Positions 60,239 through 64,000 of a stretch of 64,000 nucleotides of DNA are shown here, in pieces; position 1 is the first letter of the stretch, and every line of letters begins with the position of its first letter. A program made the position numbers and the translations under genes. The notes under the pieces are model-generated. The model saw only the letters and a list, made by a program, of their open reading frames with translations. It searched no databases and was not told the origin of the DNA. Source of the stretch: Palsa-506 sp963786975 (GTDB taxonomy: Bacteria; Actinomycetota; Actinomycetes; Streptosporangiales; Streptosporangiaceae); the NCBI GenBank assembly GCA_963786975.1, contig CAWBBE010000012.1:372001-436000 (forward strand), in the 5' to 3' direction.

Positions 60239-61616
60239 CGTCGCTGGTTTTGAACGGATGCGCCGTGGCGACCGTGAACGCCCGGCGCGCTGAGTACCCG
60301 GCCGGCTACATCCTCGTCGACGGCGCCCGGATCACCGCGGTGGCGCCGGGCCGGCGCCGGCCGGGCTGGACGGCGCCCGCTACGTCGATGCTTCTGGCTG
60401 CCTGGCCACGCCCGGCCTGGTGAACACGCATCATCACCTGTACCAGTGGGCGACCAGGGGGATGTCCGCCGACTCCACCCTGTTCGAGTGGCTGACCGAG
60501 CTCTACCCGATCTGGGCCAGCCTGGACGAGGCGATCACGCATGCTTCCGCATCGGCCGCGCTCGCCTGGCTGGCCAGCACCGGCTGCACGACGACCAGCG
60601 ACGATCATTACGTGTTTCCCCGCGGCGGCGGTGACCTGCTGGCCGCGACGATCGAGGCGGCAAGTGCGGTCGGGCTGCGGTTCCATCCCAACCGCGGCTC
60701 GATGGACCTGGGCCGCAGCGCCGGCGGCCTGCCGCCGGACGAGATCGTCGAGGATCGCGACGAGGTGCTGGCGGCGACCGAGGCGGCGATTGACCGGTTC
60801 CACGATGCGTCCCCTGAGTCGATGCTGCGGATCGCGATCGGGCCGTGCTCGCCGTTCTCCGTCACCGGCGAGCTGATGACCGACGCTGTCGCGCTGGCCC
60901 GGCGGATGCAGGCCCGCGGTAAGCAGGTCCGGCTGCATACCCACCTGGCCGAGACCGAGGACGAGCTTGACTATTGCGCCGAGCATTTCGGCTGCACGCC
61001 GGCCGAGTACATGGACTCGCTCGGCTGGCTGGGCAGCGACGTGTGGCTTGCGCATGCTATTCACCTGGACGACCAGGGCATCAGCAGGCTCGCAGCCACC
61101 GGGACCGGCGTTGCGCACTGCCCGTCGTCCAACGGCAGGCTCGGCGCCGGAGTCTGCCGGACGCGGGCCATGCTCGACGCCGGGATACCGGTAGGCCTTG
61201 GCGTGGACGGCCCGGCCTCGAACGAGGCGAACTCACTGCTCGCCGAGGTGCAGGCCGCGACCCTGGTGGCCCGGGCGGCCGGCGGCCCGCAGGCGATGAG
61301 CGTGCGGCAGGCGCTGGAGCTGGCGACCATCGGCGGCGCGCGGGTACTCGGCCGGGAAGCCGAGATCGGCTCGCTGGAGCCGGGCAAGCTCGCCGACATC
61401 GCGCTGTGGCGGCTGGACCGGATGCCGCAGGCGGGCATCGCCGACCCGGTCGCCGCGCTGGTACTCGGCCGCGCCGCCCCGCTGGATCTGCTGCTCGTCG
61501 GCGGCCGCGTGATCGTGGCGGACGGTCACGTGCAGACCGTCGACGAGGACGAGGTCGCCAAGGCGGCCAGCGCGGCCAGCAAGGCCCTGCTCAGCAAAGC
61601 GGGCGTAACGTCATGA
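60235..61616 (+). pseudogene. 8-Oxoguanine deaminase-like amidohydrolase, one frameshift
   Basis: Metal site TPGLVNTHHHLYQWATRG, LHTHLAETEDELDYC, WLAHAIHLDDQGI, VAHCPSSNGRL and GVDGPASNEANSLL are those of 8-oxoguanine/hydroxyatrazine-type deaminases. The first ~40 residues (VTSLVLNGCAVATVN ... GYILVDGARITAVAPG) are in another frame; one base is missing near 60350. GTG 60235 has GGGAGGAGAAGC just upstream. Inserted between xanthine dehydrogenase subunits; makes urate or xanthine from the guanine branch. Confidence 0.8.
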
Positions 61617-64000
61617 GTCCCAGCGACCAGCGCCCGCGCAAACCACTGCCCGCCCCGCGGCCACCCGAACTCCTGCCGTCGCGAGCACTCCCACCACGCC
61701 TGCCAGGCCCCGCCAACACCAAAGGGACTACTGGAACCACGGCCGGGATCGGCACCAGCGCGGTGCGGCCGGACGGCACGCTCAAGGTGACCGGTCAGTT
61801 CGCTTACGGCAGTGACCTGTGGATGGAGGACATGCTGTGGGGCGTCACGCTGCGCAGCCCACACCCGTATGCCCGGATCACCGGCATCAAGATCGGCGAG
61901 GCGCTGGCCATGACCGGCGTCCACGCGGTACTCACCCATGAGGACGTGCCCGGCGCCAACGCGTGCGGGCTCGAGCACTCCGACCAGCCGGTGCTGGCTG
62001 CCGACGTGGTCCGGTACCAGGGCGAGCCGGTCGCCCTGGTCGCCGCCGATCATCCGGAGATCGCCCGCCGGGCCGCGCAGCAGATCATCGTGGGTTACGA
62101 CGTGCTCGCGCCGGTCACCGACGCGCGGGCGGCGCTCGCGCCCGGACGCGCCGCGGCTGCACCCCGGCGGCAACCTGGTCCGTCACCTCAAGATCCGCAA
62201 GGGCGATCCGGCGCCCGCCGCCGAGGTCGTGGTCACCGGCGAGTACACGGTCGGGATGCAGGATCAGGCGTTCCTCGGGCCGGAGGCCGGGCTGGCCGTG
62301 CCGGACGGCGCCGGCGGGGTCGACCTGTACGTGGCTACCCAATGGCTGCACGTCGACCAGCGGCAGATCTGCGCCGCGCTGGGACTGCCGCCGGAGCAGG
62401 TCCGGCTGTCGCTGGCCGGGGTCGGCGGCGCGTTCGGCGGCCGCGAGGACCTGTCCATGCACGTGCACGCGTGCCTGCTGGCGCTGCACACCGGCAAGCC
62501 GGTGAAGATGGTCTACAACCGTGAGGAGTCGTTCTTCGGGCACGTGCACCGGCACCCGGCCATCATGCGATACGAGCACGGCGCCAGCCGGGACGGCACG
62601 CTGGCCTACGTCCGGGCCGAGATCTACTTCGACGGCGGCGCCTACGCGTCCAGTACCCCGGCGGTGGTGGGCAACGGCGGCACGATGGGCATCGGCCCGT
62701 ACGTCGTGCCGAACGTGCATGTCGACGCCTACGGCGCCTATACCAACAACCCGCCGTGCGGGGCGATGCGCGGCTTCGGCTCGGTGCAGGCGGCGTTCGG
62801 CTACGAGGCGCAGATGGACAAGCTGGCCGCGGCGCTGCGCCTGGATCCGGTCGAGCTGCGCTGCCGGAACGCGATGAGCCTCGGCTGCGAGGCGCCGACC
62901 GGCCAGATCGTGGACAGCCCGGCGCCGGTGGCGGAACTGCTGCAGCGGCTGGTGGCGATGCCGCTGCCGGCCGGGCCGCTGCCAGCAGGCTCCGCTGCGG
63001 ACTTGCGCGAGATGCCGGGCGGCGTCTCGAACACCACGCACGGCGAGGACGTCGTCCGCGGCATCGGCTACGCGGTGGCCTACAAGAACGTGGGTTTCTC
63101 CGAGGGCTACGACGACTACTCGACCGCCCGGGTGCGGCTGGAGGTGACCGGCGGCGGGCCAGTGGTCACCGTGCACACGGCCGCCGCCGAGGTCGGCCAG
63201 GGGCTGGTCACGGTCGAGCAGCAGATCTGCCGCACCGAGCTTGGCGTCGACAACGTCGTGGTGTACCCGCCGGACACCGCGGTCGGCTCGGCCGGGTCGA
63301 CGTCCGCGTCGCGCCAGACGTACGTGACCGGCGGCGCCGTGCAGGCCGCCTGCGCGAAGATCCGGGACCGGGTGCTGGTTGCCGCGCAGCAGCGGATCGG
63401 CCGGACGGTGGCCGATCTGGCGCTGGCCGGCGGCCTGGTGACCTCCGCCGCCGAGGGCACGATCGGCACGCTGGCGGAGATCGTCGGCGGCCAGCCCATC
63501 GAGGAAACCGTCCAGTGGCGGCACCGGCCGACCCGCCACTTGGATCCGGAGACCGGCCAGGGCTTCGCGCACGTGCAGTACGCGTTCGCCGCGCACCGCG
63601 CGGTGGTGGACGTCGACAGCGGCCTCGGCCTGGTCAAGGTGGTCGAGCTGGCCTGCACGCAAGACGTCGGCAAGGCGATGAACCCGCAAGCGGTGATCGG
63701 GCAGATCCAGGGCGGCACGGCCCAGGGCCTGGGACTGGCGGTAATGGAGGAGATCCTGGTGTCCGGCGGCCAGATCCGGAACCCGTCGTTCACCGATTAC
63801 CTGATCCCCACGATCCTGGACATGCCGCCGATGCGGATCGAGGTCCTGGAGTACCCGGACCCGAACGCGCCGTACGGCCTGCGCGGGGTCGGCGAGCCGC
63901 CGACGATCTCGTCCGGCCCGGCGGTGGTCGCGGCGATCCGCGCGGCGACCGGCCTGGCCCTGCCGCGCGTCCCGGTCCGGCCCGAGTACATCACGGGCAC
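61613..64000 (+). pseudogene. Xanthine dehydrogenase molybdopterin subunit, one frameshift, right end outside window
   Basis: ATG 61613 overlaps the deaminase stop. After a Pro-rich start come VTGQFAYGSDLWMEDMLWG, SPHPYARITGIK, then (new frame) GGAFGGREDLSMHVHA, NNPPCGAMRGFGSVQAAF, TAAAEVGQGLVTV and YGLRGVGEPPTISS, the catalytic Glu loop. Removing one C near 62141 (GCGCCCGGAC to GCGCCGGAC) joins the two parts as ALAPDAPRLHPGGN. The second frame is open to the window edge; only the last residues are missing. Confidence 0.8.

Overview
The window is about 70% G+C with densely packed genes, short intergenic gaps and frequent ATGA/GTGA start-stop overlaps. Together with BTAD and LAL regulators, an OmpR-type two-component pair, a DUF574 S-adenosyl methyltransferase, DrrAB, LigC and a PepSY protein, this points to a soil-type actinomycete (Streptosporangiales/Frankiales/Catenulisporales-like). 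I cannot place it more precisely. I found no rRNA, tRNA, IS transposase, phage gene or CRISPR array.

Layout. 0-5 kb: a rearranged, decaying nitrogen-scavenging region with a dipeptide ABC transporter broken at an inversion point, a truncated GntR regulator, an ornithine-cyclodeaminase-family enzyme, a frameshifted proline racemase/hydroxyproline epimerase and a DadA stub. 5-7 kb: DrrAB-type ABC exporter. 7-10.8 kb: single metabolic genes (DUF4326, GNAT, hydrolase, glutathionyl-hydroquinone reductase). 10.8-14.5 kb: a redox operon of Pro/Ala-rich membrane protein, ApbE, ferric-reductase-like membrane protein, NuoF-like flavoprotein and ferredoxin. 14.6-17.4 kb: secreted protein, response regulator and histidine kinase. 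17.4-19.7 kb: truncated PucR, cytosine deaminase and an iron-alcohol-dehydrogenase fragment. 19.7-20.4 kb: AT-rich control region and a HATPase anti-sigma-type kinase.

20.4-27.5 kb (minus strand) is the most interesting unit. A GntR/UTRA regulator, an APC permease, a single-chain PfkB kinase-SIS isomerase fusion, a nucleotidyltransferase-fold protein, a metallophosphoesterase and a LOG-family protein form one probable operon. Regulator + APC permease + sugar kinase + SIS deglycase is the part list of the E. coli frl (fructoselysine) system, so this looks like an Amadori-product (fructosamine) utilisation operon with fused kinase and deglycase and extra downstream genes.

27.5-30.1 kb: fragments of a LuxR ATPase and of a second histidine kinase, a PepSY protein, and a non-coding stretch rich in hairpins. 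30.1-35.1 kb: acyltransferase-3, then a CocE/S15-type hydrolase fused to an ABC ATPase with its permease. 35.1-38.2 kb: frameshifted phospholipase-C-like phosphoesterase, DedA, DUF1206. 38.4-48 kb: giant BTAD-ATPase, methyltransferase, alpha/beta-hydrolase-glycosyltransferase fusion, LAL regulator. 48-52.3 kb: lysA, hydrolase, methyltransferase, ATP-dependent DNA ligase. 52.9-64 kb: purine catabolism (NCS1 permease, OHCU decarboxylase, HIU hydrolase, uricase, AraC regulator, VOC protein, three-subunit xanthine dehydrogenase with an embedded 8-oxoguanine deaminase).

About 20 one-base lesions break conserved genes. They are mostly +1 insertions and are clustered in the hydroxyproline, exporter, two-component, phosphoesterase and purine loci, while two 17-kb stretches have none. 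They may be real pathway decay or systematic sequencing error; raw reads would decide.
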